From the IMG/VR virus record IMGVR_UViG_3300042485_001890, positions 1 through 54,688 of that record: DNA of 54,688 nt; one strand, 5' to 3'. The translations under genes were made by a program, and so were the position numbers. Below are positions 1 through 7,514 of the stretch, piece after piece. The notes beneath the pieces were generated by a model. It searched no databases. It was not told where the DNA came from and saw only the letters and a program-made list of their open reading frames with translations. Source of the stretch: a virus. Within the stretch, counting starts at the first letter, position 1, and each line of letters starts with the position of its first letter.

Positions 1-24
1 TTATACTGACGTAATTGATATTGC

Positions 25-2658
25 TCACGGTAATTTTTCTCCACGTTGCGGAAATGCTAGATATTTATTCTCAATGACACCGTCCAGCACATCAATCAGA
101 TATCTATCTGCGGTGAAATTTATTGATTTGAAATCAAAGTTGGCCTGCTTTATTCTAGAAATTATCTTGGCTCCTGATCCAGGTTTACTGTAACAAAGAA
201 CTAGAGCTTTGACGTATCCGGCTTCCACAAACGCTTGATTTTGTATACTTCTCATCCATAGTGGAAGGAATGTGCGGTCTCTTTCTCCTAGAGTTTTTAT
301 ACGACTTCGCATATTTTTAAAACTGTTGGGAAATACTCTTTGATGATCACTGTCGCTGATCAAAGGAATATTGCTGTCGATCTTTATGGTGTCATAACTT
401 ACAAGCACCTTGCTGTTGATGTTGTCGGAAAGCTCTACTGTTTGACTGATGCTTTTGCCATTTTTTTCAAATTCGTCCACAACTTCTACATAAACTGCTT
501 CATACAAAGTTTCTTGTGTAAGAGGATCTTTGGCTTCCGCATACTGTAGATCACCAAATCGTATCTGTTTACGATAGTGATTTCGACTCATGGCCTGTAC
601 ATAATTCACAGCTTCAACACTTTCAATTCCAGCAAACACCAGTATTTTTAATTCTGTTTGGATACTAAAATTGATATCACCGGGTCTATATAAATCATCG
701 GATCTAAATATATTGTTATCGGTAATAAAATTAAACCAATTTAATCTTTTTTCCTTGGTCTGAAATGCTTTGAGATATAAGTTGGCAAAGGTTTTTGTGT
801 TGTCTGCCACCACCAGCATTGTGAATGCTTTCACTGACTCTGCAAAATTTGCAGAATCTTTGGCCACAATTTCAAATTTAAAAGTTTTGTCAAAGCTGGT
901 GTTGTTGTCAAATGCTGGAGTATAGTCTCTAGACAATGTAGAACTATCTTCACCGGGATTCAAACTGTCAGTTCTTTCGTAAAATCTAGTGAGTCCAGGG
1001 CCGTTTTCGTCACCAAATTGTTTTACCTTGCCTATTATTATACCTGTAGACTGAAAGTCTAGTCCAGGCGGCAATGTGCCTGAGGCAATTTCATAGATTA
1101 CTCTGCCACCGTATCTCAAACTCCTAGCTTCCACAAACTTCTGACTGGGTTGATTGGGAACTATGGTTCCTAGATCACCGTCGGATATCCACTCTATACT
1201 GCTTTCAATTTCACCAATGATGTCTATACTGAATATTTTTTCAACAGTTGAAACACCCTTGGTCCAATATATGCTGTCCAATGCATCTGGAAATTGATTT
1301 CTACTGGCCTGCACAGCTATGTAGATAAAATCTCCATACCTTACGGCCTGTCCTATGGTATAGTTGAAAGTAGAACTCCAACTGCCCAGCAACACTGTGT
1401 AGACCAACGAGGACAGAGTAGCAGGATAATTAATGGCCTGTACGGTAAATTGATACGTTTTGGTTACAGCACTTTGATAAGGCACCCGACCAGCTATTTC
1501 ACCAGTGATAGAATCAATCACCATGCCCGGAGGCAGTTCACTCACAGTTTCCGGTATGATCACAGTCCAGTCATCGGGATCATTGGTTCTAATATTTGAT
1601 ACTGGAAAGTACACAGTTTCTGAACTAAGTTCCCATCGGCCAGTGGTAATTATTTCACCGGTATCTTTGTATCTGTAGGTACCACCGTTGGTAGGCAAAA
1701 ATATATATGTAATAGTGCCGGCAAGTGAAGGAGGATCATAAACATCTAGATAAACTGTGATGTAGTTATTGGCTCTTCGTCTACCTAGATTGCTTTCGGT
1801 GATCCATATTGGTTTACGATCACCTGTGGCATCCGCTCTGAACAGATTGGTATCGATCTGTAGTATACTGTTGTCTGCCTGCAAGAATTCTTCAGTGACT
1901 ACCCAAATCCTAAACAATCTTCTTATTTCGTTCTCACCGTCTGATACCGCAACAATAAACGTGTAGAATCTACTTAGGCGTCTAGGAGTTTGACTGGCTT
2001 CGGTGTAACCATAGGTGACATTGTCATAGAGATAGGAATCAAATCCGTTGCTTTTGGCCTCTGCTACATCCAGTGCTGTGATATCAAAGGCTTCGGTATC
2101 ATAACCTCCCGGTCCTGCGACGTCAAGAGCAAACACCGGATCAGTAAATCCAAATAGTCTTCCTTGACGTGTTAGTGTTAGACCAGGAGGTAATTCTCCA
2201 CCTGACGGCACAAGATAGTATTCAAGTACATCTCCGATGCTTTCATCTGTGTCTTCTGCTTCAAGTTGAAAATCCACAAAGGCATTATCAAGAACAAAAT
2301 AATTTTCACCTGAACCTACATTCAAGAACCCTTCTTTGGTCAACCAAGCTGGTTCATCGGAACCGTCAACATCGATACTGAAAGTTCGATCTTCAATGTC
2401 TTCTCCGTCGTCTGCACGAATTACGAATCTGCTGACTGTGTATTTTTCTACTTCTGTAGGACTGCCCTTGATAAACACCGTGCCCTGAGAACTATCTGTG
2501 GCAACCACTGTGTCTAGTCTTAGCCCTCTAGGCAATGAGCCTGCCAGCAAGGTAAATGTAATAGGACCAACATCGGATGTTGCTTCTAGAGGAATATCTA
2601 GAATAATCCTTTCGGTTACTATGCTTATTCTGCCAGCTGGAGTAATCCAAGTAATCAT
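25..2658 (-). CDS. Virion protein with repeated Ig-like (He_PIG-type) domains
   Basis: An 877-residue protein with at least four copies of a putative-Ig signature of the form LPxGLxxD/T followed by G-x-I/F-x-G: LPRGLRLD at residues 42-49, then LPPGLTLT, LPPGMVID and LPPGLDF further along. Such modules are common in phage tail and adhesion proteins and in bacterial surface proteins. Between the third and fourth copies lies a segment ending YWTKG that resembles a small carbohydrate-binding (CBM5/12-like) module. The C-terminal third has no recognised domain. It follows the fibre gene at 2668-3216 with 9 bases between and is probably cotranscribed from the late-type promoter upstream of that gene. 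The role is inferred as an outer tail or fibre component; the exact virion position is unknown. Confidence 0.75.
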   Translation of the reverse strand: MITWITPAGRISIVTERIILDIPLEATSDVGPITFTLLAGSLPRGLRLDTVVATDSSQGTVFIKGSPTEVEKYTVSRFVIRADDGEDIEDRTFSIDVDGSDEPAWLTKEGFLNVGSGENYFVLDNAFVDFQLEAEDTDESIGDVLEYYLVPSGGELPPGLTLTRQGRLFGFTDPVFALDVAGPGGYDTEAFDITALDVAEAKSNGFDSYLYDNVTYGYTEASQTPRRLSRFYTFIVAVSDGENEIRRLFRIWVVTEEFLQADNSILQIDTNLFRADATGDRKPIWITESNLGRRRANNYITVYLDVYDPPSLAGTITYIFLPTNGGTYRYKDTGEIITTGRWELSSETVYFPVSNIRTNDPDDWTVIIPETVSELPPGMVIDSITGEIAGRVPYQSAVTKTYQFTVQAINYPATLSSLVYTVLLGSWSSTFNYTIGQAVRYGDFIYIAVQASRNQFPDALDSIYWTKGVSTVEKIFSIDIIGEIESSIEWISDGDLGTIVPNQPSQKFVEARSLRYGGRVIYEIASGTLPPGLDFQSTGIIIGKVKQFGDENGPGLTRFYERTDSLNPGEDSSTLSRDYTPAFDNNTSFDKTFKFEIVAKDSANFAESVKAFTMLVVADNTKTFANLYLKAFQTKEKRLNWFNFITDNNIFRSDDLYRPGDINFSIQTELKILVFAGIESVEAVNYVQAMSRNHYRKQIRFGDLQYAEAKDPLTQETLYEAVYVEVVDEFEKNGKSISQTVELSDNINSKVLVSYDTIKIDSNIPLISDSDHQRVFPNSFKNMRSRIKTLGERDRTFLPLWMRSIQNQAFVEAGYVKALVLCYSKPGSGAKIISRIKQANFDFKSINFTADRYLIDVLDGVIENKYLAFPQRGEKLP

Positions 2659-2667
2659 TGGTTGTCC

Positions 2668-3216
2668 TTATACCAATGTGCCAAGATCTATGTTAAATGG
2701 TCCAGGAGTAGGGCAAGTGCCAAAGTCCACATTGGCAGCAGCTGATAGCACCTGCAGAGCTGTAGTATATTGATTGCCAATAGGGCCAAAATCAAAACCT
2801 AATAGCAATGCATTTAGATCCAAGTTGGTATCAACAGTGATATATGGAGTAGATCCAGTGACTGTGATATTGCTGCCACCTTGGATGGCAATATTGGTAT
2901 TATCTCCTGCCTGTACTATTCCTGCATTAGTGGTAATGCTGGTAAAAGCGTCCGGCTGTGTGGAACGAATTTCAATACTGTTGTCGTATTCTGTGACAAC
3001 AATTTTTGTACCAGATACCAAATTTCTAAATTTTAATATGCTGCCTGTTTTTTCTTTAAAAACTTTAGCGCCTAATTCTTGAGTATTTGCAGCAGTTAAA
3101 TCAAAGGTGGTTAATAGTTCTGCAAAGTTGGCATTGACTTTTTCAAAGGCCGTGCGTAGATCATCGCCTAGTCCGTCGTTTACTTGATTACCGATATTGA
3201 TTGTTTGTATGGCCAT
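2668..3216 (-). CDS. Short tail-fibre-like protein
   Basis: The 182-residue product opens with the N-terminal signature shared by the large fibre genes of this window (INIGNQVNDGLGDDLRTAF, then KVNANFAEL). That signature is probably the virion-attachment segment. The rest is a beta-rich, Asn/Thr/Gly-rich stretch ending in FNIDLGTLV with no enzymatic motif. It is far shorter than its paralogues (682-2479 residues), so it may be a short fibre, an adaptor, or a remnant that kept only the attachment part. A late-type promoter and a purine-rich ribosome binding site lie immediately upstream at 3224-3243. Confidence 0.7.
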   Translation of the reverse strand: MAIQTINIGNQVNDGLGDDLRTAFEKVNANFAELLTTFDLTAANTQELGAKVFKEKTGSILKFRNLVSGTKIVVTEYDNSIEIRSTQPDAFTSITTNAGIVQAGDNTNIAIQGGSNITVTGSTPYITVDTNLDLNALLLGFDFGPIGNQYTTALQVLSAAANVDFGTCPTPGPFNIDLGTLV

Positions 3217-3223
3217 ATTTCGC

Positions 3224-3243
3224 TCTCTTTAGTATATTTACCG
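3224..3243 (-). promoter_or_regulatory. Late-type promoter and ribosome binding site (copy 1 of a repeat)
   Basis: Read on the minus strand the segment is CGGTAAATATACTAAAGAGA. It holds a TAAATA core like the T4 late promoter and an AAAGAGA purine tract 7 bases before the ATG of the fibre gene ending at 2668. The same 20 bases with one change occur at 6799-6818, also before a fibre gene. It overlaps the stop codon of the HAD gene. Confidence 0.55.
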
Positions 3244-3756
3244 TTTATCAGTATCCAAACCTTGTGTGGCTAATAACTCTAGTATCTGACCTTGCACTGC
3301 GGGATCTTTGATACCCTGATCTACACATTTAGCCCAGGCAAAGTTGGTTAACCAAGTGCCCATATATAAATCATCTACTGCACACCAGTGGGTAATCTCA
3401 GGATGCTGATCTAGCCAAGCTGTGATTTCACCAGCCCGCTGTTCGTGATATGTGGCTGCTCCGGGCAACCACGCAGTATAGGCCAAGGGCATTTTTTCTA
3501 TGCCCTGTTCCTGATAAAATTCACACATTCCACTCAGGGTGGTTTCTCGTTTCCAATCACTAGAGATCACTATCTCAGCACCTGTTCGCTGTATGATATC
3601 ATTCAACACAGCTACCGCATCAGGATCAAAGTCGCTGAAAAAAGTTATACCCGTGTCAGCAAATTCATCTGATGTGGGCATACTGAACTCAGTTCTTGTA
3701 ACAGGCTTGGGACTCAAACACAGTACACCGTAGTGATCCAAGAATAACACTTTCAT
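3238..3756 (-). CDS. HAD-like protein of the phage 'HAD domain in RNA-repair proteins' type
   Basis: A 172-residue HAD-fold protein. Motif I is FLDHYGVL at residues 5-12, motif II is the Ser-rich VISSDWK, and a late acidic VDD (motif IV-like) lies near residue 128. In HAD phosphatases motif I is DxDG[TV]. Here the second Asp, the general acid, is replaced by Tyr, so phosphatase chemistry may be lost or altered. Similar small HAD proteins are frequent in large phages and are distantly related to the HAD domain fused to RNA-repair enzymes. The start overlaps the stop of the Hint-containing fibre gene (ATGA, 3753-3756). Its last codons lie inside a duplicated junction segment shared with the LamG gene end at 6821. 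Substrate unknown. Confidence 0.65.
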   Translation of the reverse strand: MKVLFLDHYGVLCLSPKPVTRTEFSMPTSDEFADTGITFFSDFDPDAVAVLNDIIQRTGAEIVISSDWKRETTLSGMCEFYQEQGIEKMPLAYTAWLPGAATYHEQRAGEITAWLDQHPEITHWCAVDDLYMGTWLTNFAWAKCVDQGIKDPAVQGQILELLATQGLDTDKR

Positions 3757-6700
3757 ACGCTCTCAGTTTCTTTCTCAACTTCTAATGACAGCAACCATTG
3801 GATATGAGTTTCAATCTCCTCAATGCTTTGTGTTTGTTCAGCCAATCTAAATCCTTTGTATAATCTTTCTTCAACATTTGGATAATCATCTGCGGTGCGT
3901 AGTGTTCTGCTGTCCTTGACAAACTTCATATCTGTGATAGGATATACATTATTATAACGCATACTGGTTAGAATTGAATTGGCAAATAGATTCATATGAT
4001 AGTCTGTCATCACATTATAGAACTCAACCTCACCCACAATCCATTCTTTGCTGATCAGCGTGATTTCTTCACCTTGGTCATTGAATGTGGTTGTTCCTAT
4101 TGGAGTCTCTGGCATTGAGCCGTATGTGAACTTGCCAGCTTCTTTATTGAAAATTCTATGTGCTTTTGGTGAATCACCAACAATTTGCAATTCGCTGTGA
4201 TCACTGAATGTTAGTAAGCAAGACACCACTGCGGTCTGTGTTTTCTTGATCCATATAGGTTTGGCCGATGCAAACTCTCCAAGATCAAAGTCCCAGACCA
4301 GAATGTCGTCATTGTATGTGATATTCTCCACAGCCACCCTTGACATATCCGCCATGGTAATCAAGGTGCCTCTTACCAAGCAAGGATTTGTTCCTTCACC
4401 TGCTATTGGTGCACCATAACCAGTGCCTGATGCATTTGTGGCAAACGGAGTGAATATATAAGTGTCGCCGGGGGTGGTGTAGGTTGCAACGGCCACAATA
4501 TCAAATGATCCTGTGCCTGGAGATCCAGACAGGGTAATTCGGCTGTTGGCTGGAACAGACACTCCTATCACAGTAACACCAACAGCGGTCACTTCTGTGC
4601 CGCTGGCCACAGTGAATTGCACCTTGGCGTGGGCCGCACCATCAACCCCAACGGCTCCAGTGGTAACCACAGTGGGTATACTAGTGCCACCGCCTAATAC
4701 ACTTGCACCTGTGCTGTCAACAATATCACCACCTACTGGCAGTGTCAGTTCACCATCTGCACCAAATCGCCAATTAAATGTACTGCTGTCCGGAGTGTCT
4801 ATGGTGATGTCAATGTTGGTAGAGGATTTAATACCACCGTCATTGGGTAATGTTAAAGTACCATCGAGGCCAAAGGCCCATTGTTTATCAGTTACTTCTA
4901 CTACGATACCTCCATCACTGGAGATGCTGAAAGCCTGCAACGCTTGTATGCGGCAGTTATTACCGCCAAACCATATTGGACCACCATCTGGCAGTGTTAG
5001 ATCACCATCGGGGCCAAAGGTCCAACTGTGTTCTGGAACTGGACCAACATCACCTGTAATGATTTGCACAGTGCCTGTACTGGGCGCAAACAAACTGTTG
5101 ACTATTACAGTCGCAACAGCCGTTGCGTTTTCGGCATCGTTTATCCATTGTAAAGCGGCAGCACCACTTGTGCCTTGTGATAAAATGCCTACTGTGGTAT
5201 TAACACTTCCCTGGATGCCTTCAGCACCTTCGAGGTATCCCATGGTCATGCCACTTGGGAATGTTAAGTTGCCATCCTCACCAAACTGCCAACGGTGCAG
5301 AGTTGAGTCTGACAGGTTGATGTCAATGTTGATGGCACCTTCGCTACGGATATCGCCTGGTAGTTCTAGACCACCGTCGCCTTGAAACTTCCAATCATGG
5401 CTAACTGTCGACATGCTATCTGTACGATCAAATGATCTAATGGTTAGGCCACTGCGATATTCATCCTGCCAGTTTAGTTTAATCTGTGCTCGTTCGTCAC
5501 TGTCACCTTCACCATCTGGATCACCACTGTAGGCTCGAATAAGTTGTGTGGTATCGTCGTCAACCTCTACATTGATCCAACGCATTGAAGTTGTGCCATC
5601 GCCGCAGTCTTGTACAAATCTACCACCATTTGTACCAGTGACAATATCATCTGGTGCTGTTAGTATACCAGTCTGTCCAAAGTTCCAAGTATAGCTACTG
5701 CTATCTTCACTGTTGACTGTGATGTTGATGTCATTGTTACTGGTTAGACTATCGCCTGTGCCACCACCCAATACTGAGTTGCCTTCACTGTCCTTGATGT
5801 CACCACCTGTGGGCAGAGTTAGATCTCCAGCACCGTCGAACTGCCAAACTCGCTCGTTATCACCTTGATTGGTGAGGATTCGTACTGGGGCAGCATAATT
5901 TCCACCGTTCTCTGTGTAAGCACGAACAGTTAGGCCATCTTCGTCTTGTCTAATCCTACTGTTAACACCGCCAGCAACCGCGCCGTAGTCCCATACGATA
6001 CCTCTATTAACACCGCCAGTTTCGCCGCTGAATGTTGCATTACCTGTTGCGGAAAGTGTAAAGGTTTCTGTGCCGTTGACTAAACTGGAACCACCTCCGC
6101 CACCTAGTACACTAGTGCCTGTGCTGTTCTTGATATCTCCACCTGCTGGCAATATTAGATCACCATCTTCTCCAAACTGCCATCTACGCAGTGTTGAGTC
6201 TGTGAGGTTGATGTCAATGTTGATGTTGCCTTCACTGCGGATATTACCACCACCACTCGGAAATGTCAAAGCACCAGGCAATGTTAGACTACCGTTATTG
6301 TCAAATGACCAAGTATGATCACTGAAATCACTAGGATTTCTTACCTTTATAGCAACTCCTGATCCCCAGGTTGAAAGACTAAGGTCCTCGCCTGCAAAAA
6401 TCTCTGCAATGTTTGGCAGTGATAATTTCGAAGAGTATACAGCCTCTTCGCCCTCCCCAGTTATAATTTCTTCAAACTGGTATTGACTTTGACTTCCAGT
6501 GTGTAGTGAACCATTAAAATATATACTACCTGTTGATAATGAACCAGTGGCTGGCAGTGTTAATGAACCGTCTGAGCCGAGGCTAACTGTGTTGGCACCG
6601 TTGACCAATCTATCAAAGCTGGTAGGTATAGTGGGCTTGTTGGTCAAGTCTGTGTAACTTATAGTGCCAACAATGCCTGCGGACTGCACTATCCATTTAA

Positions 6701-6791
6701 CACCGTCCCAGGTGTAGGTTATGCCGTTGTCGCCAGTGTATTGTGTTGCATTTGCCACTAGCCCTGAGTTTGGAAAATTTAATATTGCCAT
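3753..6791 (-). CDS. Tail fibre with C-terminal Hint (Hedgehog/intein-like) domain
   Basis: A 1012-residue fibre. The N-terminus (LNFPNSGLVANATQYTGDNG) is followed by many imperfect repeats of the form 'I(R/K)S..NI(D/T)I(D/T)', 'W.FG.DG.LTLP' and 'GGDI..S.G.SVLGGG'. From residue 804 the sequence turns into a Hint domain: CLVRGTLITM, with a Cys at the expected splice or cleavage nucleophile position and a GT-x-I core, then VENITYNDDILVWDF, and the intein-like block FYNVMTDYHMNLFANSILT. The usual terminal His-Asn of an intein is absent (TSMR follows), so full protein splicing is unlikely. N-terminal thioester-type cleavage at C804 remains possible. About 65 residues follow the domain. Autoprocessing is inferred from the family, not shown. 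Confidence 0.8.
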   Translation of the reverse strand: MAILNFPNSGLVANATQYTGDNGITYTWDGVKWIVQSAGIVGTISYTDLTNKPTIPTSFDRLVNGANTVSLGSDGSLTLPATGSLSTGSIYFNGSLHTGSQSQYQFEEIITGEGEEAVYSSKLSLPNIAEIFAGEDLSLSTWGSGVAIKVRNPSDFSDHTWSFDNNGSLTLPGALTFPSGGGNIRSEGNINIDINLTDSTLRRWQFGEDGDLILPAGGDIKNSTGTSVLGGGGGSSLVNGTETFTLSATGNATFSGETGGVNRGIVWDYGAVAGGVNSRIRQDEDGLTVRAYTENGGNYAAPVRILTNQGDNERVWQFDGAGDLTLPTGGDIKDSEGNSVLGGGTGDSLTSNNDINITVNSEDSSSYTWNFGQTGILTAPDDIVTGTNGGRFVQDCGDGTTSMRWINVEVDDDTTQLIRAYSGDPDGEGDSDERAQIKLNWQDEYRSGLTIRSFDRTDSMSTVSHDWKFQGDGGLELPGDIRSEGAINIDINLSDSTLHRWQFGEDGNLTFPSGMTMGYLEGAEGIQGSVNTTVGILSQGTSGAAALQWINDAENATAVATVIVNSLFAPSTGTVQIITGDVGPVPEHSWTFGPDGDLTLPDGGPIWFGGNNCRIQALQAFSISSDGGIVVEVTDKQWAFGLDGTLTLPNDGGIKSSTNIDITIDTPDSSTFNWRFGADGELTLPVGGDIVDSTGASVLGGGTSIPTVVTTGAVGVDGAAHAKVQFTVASGTEVTAVGVTVIGVSVPANSRITLSGSPGTGSFDIVAVATYTTPGDTYIFTPFATNASGTGYGAPIAGEGTNPCLVRGTLITMADMSRVAVENITYNDDILVWDFDLGEFASAKPIWIKKTQTAVVSCLLTFSDHSELQIVGDSPKAHRIFNKEAGKFTYGSMPETPIGTTTFNDQGEEITLISKEWIVGEVEFYNVMTDYHMNLFANSILTSMRYNNVYPITDMKFVKDSRTLRTADDYPNVEERLYKGFRLAEQTQSIEEIETHIQWLLSLEVEKETESV
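4771..4830 (-). repeat. 60-bp fibre repeat, copy A (partner at 10201-10260)
   Basis: This 60-base stretch and 10201-10260 differ at only 4 positions. Both encode the same fibre module (..NIDITIDTPDSSTFNWRF) although they sit in two different fibre genes 5.4 kb apart in the same orientation. Such near-identical tracts are good substrates for recombination between adhesin genes. Confidence 0.8.
6181..6240 (-). repeat. Fibre module repeat NINIDINL (four copies)
   Basis: The module that reads NINIDINLxDSTLRRWQFG at protein level occurs as about 60-base repeats at 5290-5349 and 6181-6240 in one fibre gene and at 8827-8886 and 9493-9552 in the next. The copies at 6181 and 8827 differ at about 6 of 60 bases. 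The low divergence suggests recent duplication or gene conversion between the two neighbouring fibres. Confidence 0.75.
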
Positions 6792-6798
6792 TGTGTGT

Positions 6799-6818
6799 TC
6801 TCTTTAGGATATTTACCG
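6799..6818 (-). promoter_or_regulatory. Late-type promoter and ribosome binding site (copy 2)
   Basis: On the minus strand it reads CGGTAAATATCCTAAAGAGA and differs from the copy at 3224-3243 at one base. It lies 7 bases upstream of the start codon of the Hint-domain fibre. The similarity continues upstream into the last codons of the preceding gene, so a roughly 45-base junction segment is duplicated. Confidence 0.55.
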
Positions 6819-6820
6819 TT

Positions 6821-7513
6821 TTATGGGTATCCAAATCTTGCTTTGTATGTGGTATACAGCGACTGAACATTGGACAGCGTTAATACACCATTATAGACTT
6901 TGATAAATCCTATATCAGCTGTTTGTACTTCACTGCCTGATGAACGACTGAACAATCGCAACTGATTGAAACCACCACCACCAGCATTGGTGCCGGTGAA
7001 CAATGTGCCAGTTGGCGAGGAACTGGTTGCAGAATATAGTTGTCCTAGACCTGTTGAAGTGTTCCAAGTAGCAAAATCAAGATGCCAGAAGAGATCAGCA
7101 CCCGATGACGGCAGGTTAACTGCAAAGTTAGGATAGAATGTTTGGTCGTGGCCGTTGTACAGACCCATGAGCCAGTCTTTGCTGGCTTCGCTTTGTGTGT
7201 TCAATAATCTACCATCAGCAGTTGCTATGCGTTTGTAGGCCATGAACACTGTGTAACTTTGTCCGGTGACATAGTTAGGACCACCATAGATAACATCAGT
7301 GCCCACGTTGTTGCTTTTTCTAAATACCCCACCGTTGGCAGATTGCCAAGAAATACTGCCGCCAGCATTGGCCACCGATAGTGTGTAAGTTCCTGTAGCA
7401 TCCGAGGTGCCGTTCACAGGCACAGCAGAATAGTTGGCTGCGTCTAAATCGTATACCAAAGTTGGCAGTGAGCTTCCGCCATAACTGGTCATTAATGCTG
7501 TTACGCCTGTCAT
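6821..7513 (-). CDS. LamG / concanavalin A-like lectin domain protein
   Basis: A 230-residue beta-sandwich protein. The C-terminus, IGFIKVYNGVLTLSNVQ then LYTTYKARFG, matches the final strand and 'YN..L' signature of the LamG/concanavalin A-like lectin family, which binds carbohydrates. An aromatic-rich middle section (FWHLDFATW) fits that fold. The gene sits between two large fibre genes, only 1 base after the stop of the upstream one, and is probably translated with it as a receptor-binding or fibre-tip component. The glycan target cannot be read from sequence. Its last codons form part of the duplicated junction described at 6799-6818. Confidence 0.7.
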   Translation of the reverse strand: MTGVTALMTSYGGSSLPTLVYDLDAANYSAVPVNGTSDATGTYTLSVANAGGSISWQSANGGVFRKSNNVGTDVIYGGPNYVTGQSYTVFMAYKRIATADGRLLNTQSEASKDWLMGLYNGHDQTFYPNFAVNLPSSGADLFWHLDFATWNTSTGLGQLYSATSSSPTGTLFTGTNAGGGGFNQLRLFSRSSGSEVQTADIGFIKVYNGVLTLSNVQSLYTTYKARFGYP

Positions 7514-7514
7514 A

